Of a DNA stretch of 64,000 bases, positions 1 through 7,100 are shown piece by piece; position 1 is the stretch's first letter; the number at the start of each line of letters is the position of its first letter. The notes beneath the pieces were generated by a model. That model saw nothing but the letters and a program-made list of their open reading frames with translations, ran no database searches and had not been told where the DNA came from. The position numbers and the translations under genes are program-made. The DNA is taken from NCBI GenBank assembly GCA_937958995.1, contig CALGAP010000023.1, positions 124,001 to 188,000 of the forward strand. Reading direction: 5' to 3'. Source of the stretch: an uncultured Chitinophagaceae bacterium (GTDB lineage Bacteria; Bacteroidota; Bacteroidia; Chitinophagales; Chitinophagaceae).

Positions 1-320
1 TCAACCTGCAGATCAAAGGTTACCGCCCCATACTGGCGCACCCCGAGCGCTACAGCTATTTCCTGAACTCCAAAAAAGTCTTCGACGAGCTCCACACCGC
101 CGGCTGTATGTTCCAGCTCAACCTGCTCTCACTCACCGGCTACTACGGCAAGTCGGCCCTCGAACTCAGCCGTCACCTCATCAAAAACAAGCTCGTCTCC
201 CTTCTCGGCACCGACCTCCACCACGACCGTCACCTGAACACCCTCCGTCAGTCTCCCTCTCTGAACGACACCATCAAATCCCTCCTCGATTCCGGCACCC
301 TCCTGAACCCAACCCTCTAA
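1..320 (+). CDS. CpsB/YwqE-type tyrosine-protein phosphatase, 3' end only
   Basis: The reading frame is open from base 3 to a TAA at 318-320 and has no start in the window, so this is the C-terminal ~105 residues of a longer protein. The visible part contains 'ILAHPERY' and, near the end, 'LLGTDLHHDRHL'. Both are typical of the PHP-fold metal-dependent tyrosine phosphatases (CpsB, CapC, YwqE) that control capsule or exopolysaccharide export kinases. The histidines and aspartates of these motifs are the expected metal ligands. Upstream context, which would normally be polysaccharide genes, is outside the window. The family call is fairly firm and the substrate is unknown. Confidence 0.8.
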   Translation, partial: NLQIKGYRPILAHPERYSYFLNSKKVFDELHTAGCMFQLNLLSLTGYYGKSALELSRHLIKNKLVSLLGTDLHHDRHLNTLRQSPSLNDTIKSLLDSGTLLNPTL

Positions 321-436
321 TAAGGTGGGCCACCCCTGGGTTGACCCTCCCTCACCCCACCATGCATTCATATTCAACTTCCTTGTTCAATTTCAAATTC
401 AGTATTCGTCTTCCTTTCCCCCGCGCGACTGCAAAT

Positions 437-475
437 AAAGTTTAAACTTTCGTGCAAAAAGCTTAAACAATCCAC
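437..475. promoter_or_regulatory. Candidate CarH operator, copy 1 (upstream of the MerR gene)
   Basis: GTTTAA at 440-445 and its reverse complement TTAAAC at 463-468 are separated by 17 bases. The right arm continues as AATCCAC to 475. The left arm sits inside a perfect 14-base palindrome, AAAGTTTAAACTTT (437-450). The same architecture with identical spacing lies in front of the sigma factor gene at 1582-1617. The site ends 23 bases before the ATG at 499, where a repressor could block its own transcription. A promoter reading (two hexamers with a 17-base spacer) is the alternative. Confidence 0.55.
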
Positions 476-498
476 CTCGCCGGGTTGTTTTTACAGAT

Positions 499-1377
499 AT
501 GAATGCTTTTACGATTAAGGATCTGGAGAATTTGACGGGGATAAAAGCGCATACAATCAGGATATGGGAACAGCGATACTCATTCCTGAAACCGCAACGC
601 ACTGGTACTAATATCAGGTACTACACTAACGAAGAACTGAAGAAAGTCCTCAATATAGCACTGCTGAACAAGTACGGGTTTAAGATTTCTCATATCGACA
701 AGATGGACGAGCAGGAAATGCGCGAAAAGATCATTTCCCTGAGCCAGGCCGAGGCGCAGCAGGAGCGGCTGATCAATGAAATGCTGCAGCACATGATTGA
801 CCTCGATATGGACCAGTTTGAGGCCGTGCTCGACCAGTTCATCGCTTCCAGGGGAATTGACAAGGCAATTCACCACCTGGTATTTCCATTTCTCGATAAG
901 ATTGGAATTCTTTGGGTTACCAACAATATTCATCCCGCGCAGGAGCACCTGGTAACCAATGTGATACGACAAAAGTTGATTGTGGGTATCGAAAGCGTGG
1001 TCTCGCACCTGGATACGGGCAAGAAAGTGATACTGTTTTTGCCGGAAGGCGAACACCATGAATTGGGCCTGCTGTATATTTATTACTTGTTGAAAAGCAG
1101 GGGAGTACAAGTCATTTACCTGGGCGCCAATGTGCCCAATTCCGACCTGGAATACGTGGTGATGAGCAAGCAACCCGATTACGTGTATACTCACCTCACC
1201 TGCCTCACCGGCAATCTCAATTATGAGAAATATCTTCAGCAGGTGCAAGAGGCCGTACACGGCACCCCGCTGATCATTTCGGGACAACTGGCCAGGAACT
1301 TCAACAAAAAAGTGCCGCAGGGCATCCAGTTCAAGAAGTCATTGACCGAAGTATTGGAGTTTATAGCCGCCATCTAA
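499..1377 (+). CDS. carH: CarH/LitR-type MerR regulator with cobalamin-binding light-sensor domain
   Basis: This is a 292-residue MerR-family repressor. Residues 1-70 form the winged helix-turn-helix ('FTIKDLENLTGIKAHTIRIW'). Residues ~75-165 match the helical cap of B12-binding domains, and ~175-292 the Rossmann-like cobalamin domain. Two diagnostic signatures are intact. W139-x9-E149-H150 is the motif that marks adenosylcobalamin-binding CarH photoreceptors. E185-x-H187-x-x-G190 supplies the lower axial histidine. In the known family, AdoCbl holds the dark tetramer on DNA and light breaks the Co-C bond and releases it. The residue after the tryptophan is V140, whereas Thermus CarH has a histidine there that ligates cobalt after photolysis. 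The gene precedes an ECF sigma factor and a full carotenoid operon. Light dependence is inferred. Confidence 0.85.
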   Translation: MNAFTIKDLENLTGIKAHTIRIWEQRYSFLKPQRTGTNIRYYTNEELKKVLNIALLNKYGFKISHIDKMDEQEMREKIISLSQAEAQQERLINEMLQHMIDLDMDQFEAVLDQFIASRGIDKAIHHLVFPFLDKIGILWVTNNIHPAQEHLVTNVIRQKLIVGIESVVSHLDTGKKVILFLPEGEHHELGLLYIYYLLKSRGVQVIYLGANVPNSDLEYVVMSKQPDYVYTHLTCLTGNLNYEKYLQQVQEAVHGTPLIISGQLARNFNKKVPQGIQFKKSLTEVLEFIAAI

Positions 1378-1568
1378 AATATACCCGCCTTATAATCGTC
1401 TCCTTCTGTATATCATACCCGTCAATAACCCGGACTGCTGAAATTGCCGAAATGGACGGCTCTCCCTGCCAAGACCAACGCCGTTCGTCGAGTGAATCCG
1501 CCAACTTGTCTCAATTAACAACTGGTGTGATTTTTATTGTATAATCTTTAAGATTCCTGATTTTTTCG

Positions 1569-1598
1569 TTTGGTGCCCTGTGTTTAAATTTATATTCT
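1569..1598 (+). promoter_or_regulatory. Possible Bacteroidota-type promoter of the sigma factor gene
   Basis: TTTG at 1569-1572, 18 bases, then TATATTCT at 1591-1598 is a loose match to the Bacteroidota housekeeping consensus (TTTG, ~19 bases, TAnnTTTG). It overlaps the candidate CarH operator, which would suit repression. The match is imperfect in the last two bases of the -7 box. Confidence 0.3.
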
Positions 1599-1617
1599 CA
1601 TTTTTTAAACAATCAAC
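1582..1617. promoter_or_regulatory. Candidate CarH operator, copy 2 (upstream of the sigma factor gene)
   Basis: GTTTAA at 1582-1587, 17 bases, TTAAAC at 1605-1610, followed by AATCAAC to 1617. Arm sequence, spacing and the flanking AATC(A/C)AC are the same as in the copy at 440-475. The site ends two bases before the ATG at 1620, so a bound repressor would cover the start region. No such element is visible before crtI. Confidence 0.55.
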
Positions 1618-1619
1618 TT

Positions 1620-2120
1620 ATGTCAGCGGTAGAGTTTAATCAGATGCTGGTGAATAATGCGGAGTTTCTGAAGCCGTTTGCCATTACGCTAACAAGAGAT
1701 TCGGAAGCTGCGAAGGATTTGTTCCAGGAAACATTGTACAGAGCTCTTGCAAATAGGGATAAATACAATGTAGGCACTAACATCAAGGCATGGTTGTACA
1801 CAATCATGCGCAATATCTTTATTAATAATTATCGGCGGAAAGTTAAACAGAACACTATTTTCGATAGTACTCCTAATGATTTTCTGTTGAATCAAAACCA
1901 GGCGGTGGTAGCCAACGAGGCTGAATCGAACCTGAGACTGAAAGATGTGCAGGAAGCGATCCATAAGCTGCCTGAAATCTTCAGGAACCCGTTCTTGTTG
2001 TACTTCGACGGCTTCAAGTATCACGAAATTGCAGAGATGCTTGGTGAACCTTTGGGAACGATCAAGAGCCGCATTCACTTTGCACGTAAATTGTTGAAAT
2101 CGCAAATTCAGCGATACTAA
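1620..2120 (+). CDS. ECF-type RNA polymerase sigma factor, probably for the carotenoid operon
   Basis: This 166-residue protein is a small sigma-70 relative with only regions 2 and 4. Region 2 covers about residues 8-70 ('DLFQETLYRALAN', then 'WLYTIMRNIFINNYRRK'). Region 4 covers ~110-160 ('LPEIFRNPFLLYF', 'YHEIAEMLGEPLGTIKSRI'). No anti-sigma gene lies beside it; its neighbour is the CarH-type repressor. Its position between carH and crtI, together with the shared operator, suggests it is made in the light and directs transcription of crtI-crtY. That role is inference from context, and other targets cannot be excluded. Confidence 0.85.
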   Translation: MSAVEFNQMLVNNAEFLKPFAITLTRDSEAAKDLFQETLYRALANRDKYNVGTNIKAWLYTIMRNIFINNYRRKVKQNTIFDSTPNDFLLNQNQAVVANEAESNLRLKDVQEAIHKLPEIFRNPFLLYFDGFKYHEIAEMLGEPLGTIKSRIHFARKLLKSQIQRY

Positions 2121-2434
2121 AAATAAATCCGGGTGCAGACATAAGCTTGTATCACGGATCTATAGAGGAGTTTGAAATTGCAGGATAAGGATCGCGGATT
2201 AAGCCGGATTTTAGCATTGCGCAGATGTTTACAGTTTCGGAAAATCGCCATTTGTCAGCATCAGCGTAATCCCAAAATCCGCGTTTAATCCGCGATTACA
2301 TTCGCGGCCCTGTCTACCCGACACCCATTCCAATCCCAATCCCAATCCTGAACCCGCATCCTGGCCAGCCAACAATCCGTATCAAATTCGTTCTCATAAA
2401 ACACAATCCCAGCCCGATTTCACGAATCTCCATT
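2121..2434. other. Intergenic region before crtI
   Basis: No convincing gene is present. It contains the REP-like inverted repeat described separately and a short C-rich run with repeated 'CCAATC' units around 2325-2350. The crtI promoter must lie here or just before 2435. I could not identify its -35/-10 elements, and it lacks the GTTTAA-N17-TTAAAC element. Confidence 0.6.
2191..2296. repeat. Long inverted repeat, REP-like
   Basis: The arms at 2191-2212 and 2274-2296 are reverse complements apart from one bulged base. The outer 12 bases, ATCGCGGATTAA and TTAATCCGCGAT, pair perfectly. The loop is about 60 bases. Short 'AATCCGCG' palindromic units of this kind recur between genes in Bacteroidota. 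A related fragment ('GGATTACGCAG...ATCCGCGG') is visible at 9701-9722. It could act as a weak bidirectional terminator. Confidence 0.6.
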
Positions 2435-3910
2435 ATGAACACAGCTATCATCATCGGCAGCGGTTTTGCCGGACTATCAGCCTCTGCCTTTCTCGCCAAA
2501 GCAGGATGGCGTGTTACTGTATTGGAAAAACATAGCATGCCCGGCGGTCGCGCAAGACAATTGCGCGAAGCAGGGTTCACCTTCGATATGGGGCCCAGCT
2601 GGTACTGGATGCCCGATGTGTTTGAACGCTTCTTCGCGCAGTTTGGAAAAAAAGTAAGCGACTACTACACGCTCCACCGACTCGACCCCTCGTACCGCGT
2701 GTATTGGAACGACAGCTATACCGAAATTCCCGCCGATCTTACCGCTTTCAAAAGCGTGCTCAATCAATGGGAAGCCGGAGCAGGTAAAAAACTGGATGCA
2801 TTCCTGCAAGAAGCAGAGTACAAGTATAATACCGGCATCGGCAACCTGGTTTTTAAACCCGCGCAATCGATAACAGAATTTGCGGAATGGCAGGTGATCA
2901 AAGGCATTTTCCGACTCGACATTTTTACTTCCATAAAAAAACATATCCGGAAATATTTCCAGCACCCGCGCATACGGCAGTTGCTGGAGTTTCCCGTGCT
3001 GTTTCTCGGCGCTCTGCCCGAGAACACACCCGCGCTGTACAGTCTCATGAACTACGCCGATATTGTAGGCGGCACCTGGTATCCGCAGGGCGGCATGTAC
3101 AGCGTGGTGGATGGCATGTACCAGCTTGCCAAAGAACTGGGCGTGGAGTTTCGCTTTAATGAAAACGTGAACCGGATCGATATCGCGAACGCAACTGCAA
3201 AAAAAGTCTTCACTGAAAAAAATGAATACGAAGCCGACATCGTGATCGGTAATGCAGATTATCATTTCATTGAAAAAAATTTCTTGCCTCCTGCTTCCCG
3301 CAGTTATACCGATAGTTATTGGGAAAAGAAATTGATGGCGCCAAGTTGCCTCTTATACTATGTGGGTGTCAAAAAACGATTGAAAAATATTCGTCATCAC
3401 ATGCTGGTATTTGACCGGCCTTTTGAAGAACATGCCCGCGAGATTTACGTCACCAGGGAATGGCCGCGCGAGCCACTGTTTTACGTAAGCGCTTCTTCGG
3501 CAACAGACCACACCGTGGCGCCTGAAGGTTGTGAAAATCTGGTGTTTCTCGTGCCCATTGCCGCCGGACTGGAAGGCGACACCGAAGAACTGCGCGAAAA
3601 ATATTTCCGCCAGGTTCTTCAGCGCTTTGAGCAACATACCGGGGAGTCGATTTCCAACGATATTATTTACAGAAAATCCTTCTCTGCTTCCGACTTTATC
3701 AGCGAATACAACTCATTCAAAGGAAATGCTTACGGATTGGCTAATACGTTAATGCAAACCGCCATCTTCCGGCCATCGTGCAGAAGTAAGAAGGTGCGCA
3801 ATCTATTCTATACGGGTCAGCTCACGGTGCCTGGCCCCGGCGTGCCCCCCGCACTCATCAGTGGTGAGGTGGTAGCAGCCGAAGTGTTGAAGTATTCGAA
3901 ACGTTTATGA
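2435..3910 (+). CDS. crtI: Phytoene desaturase (CrtI family)
   Basis: This 491-residue FAD enzyme introduces double bonds into phytoene to give lycopene. The N-terminus has the FAD-binding Rossmann signature 'IIGSGFAGLSASAFLAKAG' (residues ~5-23), then the beta-strand 'VTVLEKH' and 'PGGRAR' typical of CrtI desaturases. The C-terminus carries the conserved 'YTGQLTVPGPGVPPALISG' segment that closes the FAD site. The length matches the family (about 490-500). It is the first gene of the crtI-crtB-idi-crtZ-crtY operon. The number of desaturation steps cannot be read from sequence; a downstream lycopene cyclase argues for four. Confidence 0.93.
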   Translation: MNTAIIIGSGFAGLSASAFLAKAGWRVTVLEKHSMPGGRARQLREAGFTFDMGPSWYWMPDVFERFFAQFGKKVSDYYTLHRLDPSYRVYWNDSYTEIPADLTAFKSVLNQWEAGAGKKLDAFLQEAEYKYNTGIGNLVFKPAQSITEFAEWQVIKGIFRLDIFTSIKKHIRKYFQHPRIRQLLEFPVLFLGALPENTPALYSLMNYADIVGGTWYPQGGMYSVVDGMYQLAKELGVEFRFNENVNRIDIANATAKKVFTEKNEYEADIVIGNADYHFIEKNFLPPASRSYTDSYWEKKLMAPSCLLYYVGVKKRLKNIRHHMLVFDRPFEEHAREIYVTREWPREPLFYVSASSATDHTVAPEGCENLVFLVPIAAGLEGDTEELREKYFRQVLQRFEQHTGESISNDIIYRKSFSASDFISEYNSFKGNAYGLANTLMQTAIFRPSCRSKKVRNLFYTGQLTVPGPGVPPALISGEVVAAEVLKYSKRL

Positions 3911-3985
3911 TTATTTGCTTGAACAACACCAGGCTGGCAAGATATTTTATATGCTCTTCATCGAAATAACTTAATTTGACTTACC

Positions 3986-4822
3986 ATGGTTTCATTGTTT
4001 CATAAGGTTAGTCAGTCTTGCAGCCGCATCACCACCGAGACGTATAGTACCTCGTTTGCTTCGGCTATACGGCTGCTGCATAAAGACCTTCGAAAACCCA
4101 TTTACAATATTTATGGCTTTGTTCGCTTTGCCGATGAAATTGTGGATAGTTTTCATGATTACGACAAGACCGCGCTTTTGCAACAATTCAGACAAGAAAC
4201 CTACGACGCCATAGAGCGTGGCATCAGTTTAAATCCCATACTGCACAGTTTTCAGCTTACAGTCAATCAATACAAAATTGATCATTCATTGATCCATTCT
4301 TTTTTTAACAGTATGGAAATGGATCTGCACCGCCAGTGGTACGATGCCGCGGGTTATGATGAATACATTTACGGCAGTGCTGAAGTGGTAGGACTGATGT
4401 GCCTGTATATCTTCTGCGAAGGCGACGGTTCGATGTATGCCCGTTTGAAGCCGGCCGCACAGGCCCTGGGCGCCGCCTTTCAGAAAGTAAATTTTCTGCG
4501 CGATGTGCAGGCCGATTTCAACGGACTGAACCGCATATATTTTCCCGGCGTTGATTTTTCAAACTTCACACCGAGGATGAAGCATGATATTGAAGAAGAA
4601 ATTGCCGCCGATTTCAACCGCGCCCTGCCCGGCATTCTGCAATTGCCGTTGAAAGCGAGGTTTGGCGTGTATGTGGCGTATAAATATTACCTGTCGCTGT
4701 TTAACCGTATCAGGAAAGTGGCGCCCACGCGCATCATGAAAGAACGCGTGCGCATACCCAACTACCGCAAAGCCATGATACTGGTGCGGGCAGGAGTAAA
4801 GAATCAGCTAAATTTGATCTGA
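3986..4822 (+). CDS. crtB: Phytoene synthase (squalene/phytoene synthase family)
   Basis: This 278-residue enzyme condenses two geranylgeranyl diphosphates into phytoene. Both aspartate-rich Mg-diphosphate sites are present: D50-E-I-V-D54 in 'FVRFADEIVD', and D173-V-Q-A-D177 in 'NFLRDVQAD', the latter followed by 'NRIYFP'. The length is typical of CrtB. It starts 75 bases after crtI and ends 10 bases before idi, so it is probably co-transcribed with both. Confidence 0.93.
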   Translation: MVSLFHKVSQSCSRITTETYSTSFASAIRLLHKDLRKPIYNIYGFVRFADEIVDSFHDYDKTALLQQFRQETYDAIERGISLNPILHSFQLTVNQYKIDHSLIHSFFNSMEMDLHRQWYDAAGYDEYIYGSAEVVGLMCLYIFCEGDGSMYARLKPAAQALGAAFQKVNFLRDVQADFNGLNRIYFPGVDFSNFTPRMKHDIEEEIAADFNRALPGILQLPLKARFGVYVAYKYYLSLFNRIRKVAPTRIMKERVRIPNYRKAMILVRAGVKNQLNLI

Positions 4823-4832
4823 ACATTTAAAC

Positions 4833-5366
4833 ATGACGACAGAACAAGAAGTAGTATTGGTGAACGAGCGTGACGAAGAGATAGGCACTATGGAAAAAAT
4901 GGAGGCGCACCGGCAAGGGGTGCTGCACCGCGCCTTCAGCGTATTTATTTTTAACAGTAAGGGTGAAATGTTGTTGCAGCAACGCGCCCATAGCAAATAT
5001 CACAGCGGCGGACTATGGACCAATGCCTGCTGCAGTCATCCCGGCAAAAATGAAGATGTGGCCCAGGCTGCCGCGCGCCGACTGCAGGAAGAGCTGGGCT
5101 TTTCCGTGCCGTTGAAAAAGATCTTCGATTTTATTTACCGCAGTGAACTGGAAAACGGTCTTACCGAACACGAGTTTGATCACGTGTTTGCCGGTTATTA
5201 CGAAGGCGAGGTGGCGCCCGACCAGGACGAGGTAAAAGATTATTGTTATAAAAGTCTTGACGCCATCAGCGAAAGCCTGCAAACCAACCCGCAACAATTC
5301 ACAGCGTGGTTTCAGATTGCATTTCCCCGCGTAGAACAATGGAGGCGCGGATTGCAAAAATTATAA
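4833..5366 (+). CDS. idi: Isopentenyl-diphosphate delta-isomerase, type I
   Basis: This 177-residue Nudix-fold enzyme interconverts IPP and DMAPP, the C5 building blocks of the carotenoid. The catalytic cysteine lies in 'NACCSHP' (C67). Metal-binding histidines H26, H32 and H69 and the acidic 'TEHEFDHVF' segment (E112, E114) match the type I enzyme. The Nudix helix is seen at ~78-90 ('AARRLQEELGF'). It is embedded in the crt operon with 10- and 4-base gaps, which suggests supply of precursors is co-regulated with pigment synthesis. Confidence 0.93.
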   Translation: MTTEQEVVLVNERDEEIGTMEKMEAHRQGVLHRAFSVFIFNSKGEMLLQQRAHSKYHSGGLWTNACCSHPGKNEDVAQAAARRLQEELGFSVPLKKIFDFIYRSELENGLTEHEFDHVFAGYYEGEVAPDQDEVKDYCYKSLDAISESLQTNPQQFTAWFQIAFPRVEQWRRGLQKL

Positions 5367-5370
5367 ATAC

Positions 5371-5859
5371 ATGCATTGGCTGCTTTACATATTGATACTG
5401 GCAGGCACCTTCATCATTATGGAGGGCATTACCTGGCTCACACACAAGTTCGTGATGCATGGATGGCTATGGTCTTTGCACAGAGATCATCACCAACCCG
5501 AACCGGGATTTTTTGAAAAGAACGATGCCTTCTTCGTGATCTTCGCTATACCCAGCATTCTTTGCATACTGTTTGGTACTATCCGGGAAATTTACTGGCT
5601 GCAGGCCATTGGTTTTGGCATCATGGCCTATGGCTTTGCCTACTTTCTGGTACACGATGTGATCATTCACCAGCGCTTCAAATGGTTTTCCCGCAGCAAC
5701 AACACGTATGTGCGCGCTATTCGCTGGGCGCATAAAATGCATCATCGTCACCTCGACCGCCACGATGGCGAATCATTCGGCATGTTGTACGTGCATAAAA
5801 AATACTGGGAAAAAGTGCGCAGGGACAAAAAACTGCAGAAAGCGGGTAATGCCTCATGA
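5371..5859 (+). CDS. crtZ: Beta-carotene hydroxylase (CrtZ-type di-iron membrane enzyme)
   Basis: This 162-residue membrane protein of the fatty-acid-hydroxylase superfamily would hydroxylate beta-carotene to zeaxanthin. The histidine boxes are complete: H25-x4-H30, H37-x2-H40-H41, H95 and H100, and H121-x2-H124-H125. There are hydrophobic segments at the N-terminus and at residues 53-100. It begins 4 bases after idi, and its last codons overlap the start of the cyclase gene by 4 bases (ATGA), indicating translational coupling. Confidence 0.92.
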   Translation: MHWLLYILILAGTFIIMEGITWLTHKFVMHGWLWSLHRDHHQPEPGFFEKNDAFFVIFAIPSILCILFGTIREIYWLQAIGFGIMAYGFAYFLVHDVIIHQRFKWFSRSNNTYVRAIRWAHKMHHRHLDRHDGESFGMLYVHKKYWEKVRRDKKLQKAGNAS

Positions 5860-7004
5860 ATCGGTTCGATTATATAGTGGCCGGTGCGGGTTGCGCCGGT
5901 CTGAGTTTTCTTACACGCCTGCTGCAAACGGGGAAATTCAGCGATAAGAAAATACTGCTGGTTGACAAAGCCCCCAAAACGGTTAACGACCGCACCTGGT
6001 GTTTTTGGGAAAAAGAGCCAGGCTTTTTTGAAGAGATCGTGTATAAAAGCTGGGACCAGTTATGGTTTTATGCCAATGACCATTCCCGCTTACATCCTAT
6101 CGCTCCTTACCGCTACAAAATGATTCGCGGATTGGATTTTTACAAATATTGTTTCGATGTTGTCAATCATTACCCCAACGTAAGCATTCGTTATGGAAAT
6201 GTGGAGGCGATCACGGAAAAAGAGCGCGGGGCCATTATGCAAATAGACGGCGAATTGATTGAAGCCGATTATATTTTCAACAGCATATTATTTGGTCAAC
6301 CCACGCTGCGCAAAAAGCAGTTTTACATGCTGCAACATTTTAAAGGCTGGGAAATTGAAACCGAACAACCCATCTTCGATCCTGCGCAGGCAACGCTGAT
6401 GGATTTTCGTGTACCGCAGCAGTATGGAACCACTTTCGTGTACGTAATGCCTTTTTCAGCAACAAGAGCATTGGTGGAATATACACTGGTGAGTAAGGAA
6501 CTCCTGGACAAACAGGATTATGATGCGGGGTTAACAGATTACCTGCAACGTTTTTTAAACGCAGGAAACTATACAGTGCTACACGAAGAATTTGGTTCCA
6601 TACCAATGACCAACTACCGTTTTCCTGCATACACAGGCGCCATCATCCACCTGGGCACTGCCGGCGGCCAGACAAGGCCATCGAGCGGGTATACTTTTCA
6701 ATTTATTCAAAAACAATCTTCAGCGCTGGTCAACAGCCTTTTGCAGGAAGCTAATCCTCTAGCCGCCAGGGGGTTTGGTGGAAAAAGAGCGCTTTGGTAC
6801 GACGGTATTCTGCTGCGCATACTGGCGGAGGGCAGCCTGCCCGGCTACCAGGTTTTCAGTACACTTTTCAGGAAGAATAGTGCAAATGACATACTCCAGT
6901 TCCTTGATAATGAAACCAGTCTTTGGCAGGAATTGAAGATTATCTCCGTTTTGCCTAAGAAAGTTTTTGTAAAGGCCGCAATAAAACAGCTTTTTGCGCA
7001 ATAA
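5856..7004 (+). CDS. crtY: Lycopene beta-cyclase (CrtY/CrtL family)
   Basis: This 382-residue flavoprotein closes both ends of lycopene to beta-carotene. The N-terminal dinucleotide-binding motif is 'YIVAGAGCAGLSF' (residues 5-17). It is followed by 'RTWCFWEKEPG', a hallmark of lycopene cyclases, and later by 'GTAGGQTRPSSGYTFQFIQ', also diagnostic. It overlaps crtZ by 4 bases. As the last gene of the operon, together with crtZ, it points to zeaxanthin as end product; no ketolase (crtW) is seen in the window. Confidence 0.93.
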   Translation: MNRFDYIVAGAGCAGLSFLTRLLQTGKFSDKKILLVDKAPKTVNDRTWCFWEKEPGFFEEIVYKSWDQLWFYANDHSRLHPIAPYRYKMIRGLDFYKYCFDVVNHYPNVSIRYGNVEAITEKERGAIMQIDGELIEADYIFNSILFGQPTLRKKQFYMLQHFKGWEIETEQPIFDPAQATLMDFRVPQQYGTTFVYVMPFSATRALVEYTLVSKELLDKQDYDAGLTDYLQRFLNAGNYTVLHEEFGSIPMTNYRFPAYTGAIIHLGTAGGQTRPSSGYTFQFIQKQSSALVNSLLQEANPLAARGFGGKRALWYDGILLRILAEGSLPGYQVFSTLFRKNSANDILQFLDNETSLWQELKIISVLPKKVFVKAAIKQLFAQ

Positions 7005-7100
7005 AAATTTTACCGCTATAGTTTCTTCAACAGAGCTTTTTGGCAGAATAATTGATGCGTTGTAAGCGATTTATCCTATGCTAACCAAGCTCTCGTTACT

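Noticed and set aside
580..1287. Long open frame on the minus strand across the carH-like gene
   Set aside because: It is a shadow of the plus-strand gene. The protein has no recognisable motif, while the plus-strand frame has two diagnostic B12 motifs.
2477..3265. 262-codon minus-strand frame inside crtI
   Set aside because: It lies wholly within a confidently assigned gene and encodes no known domain.
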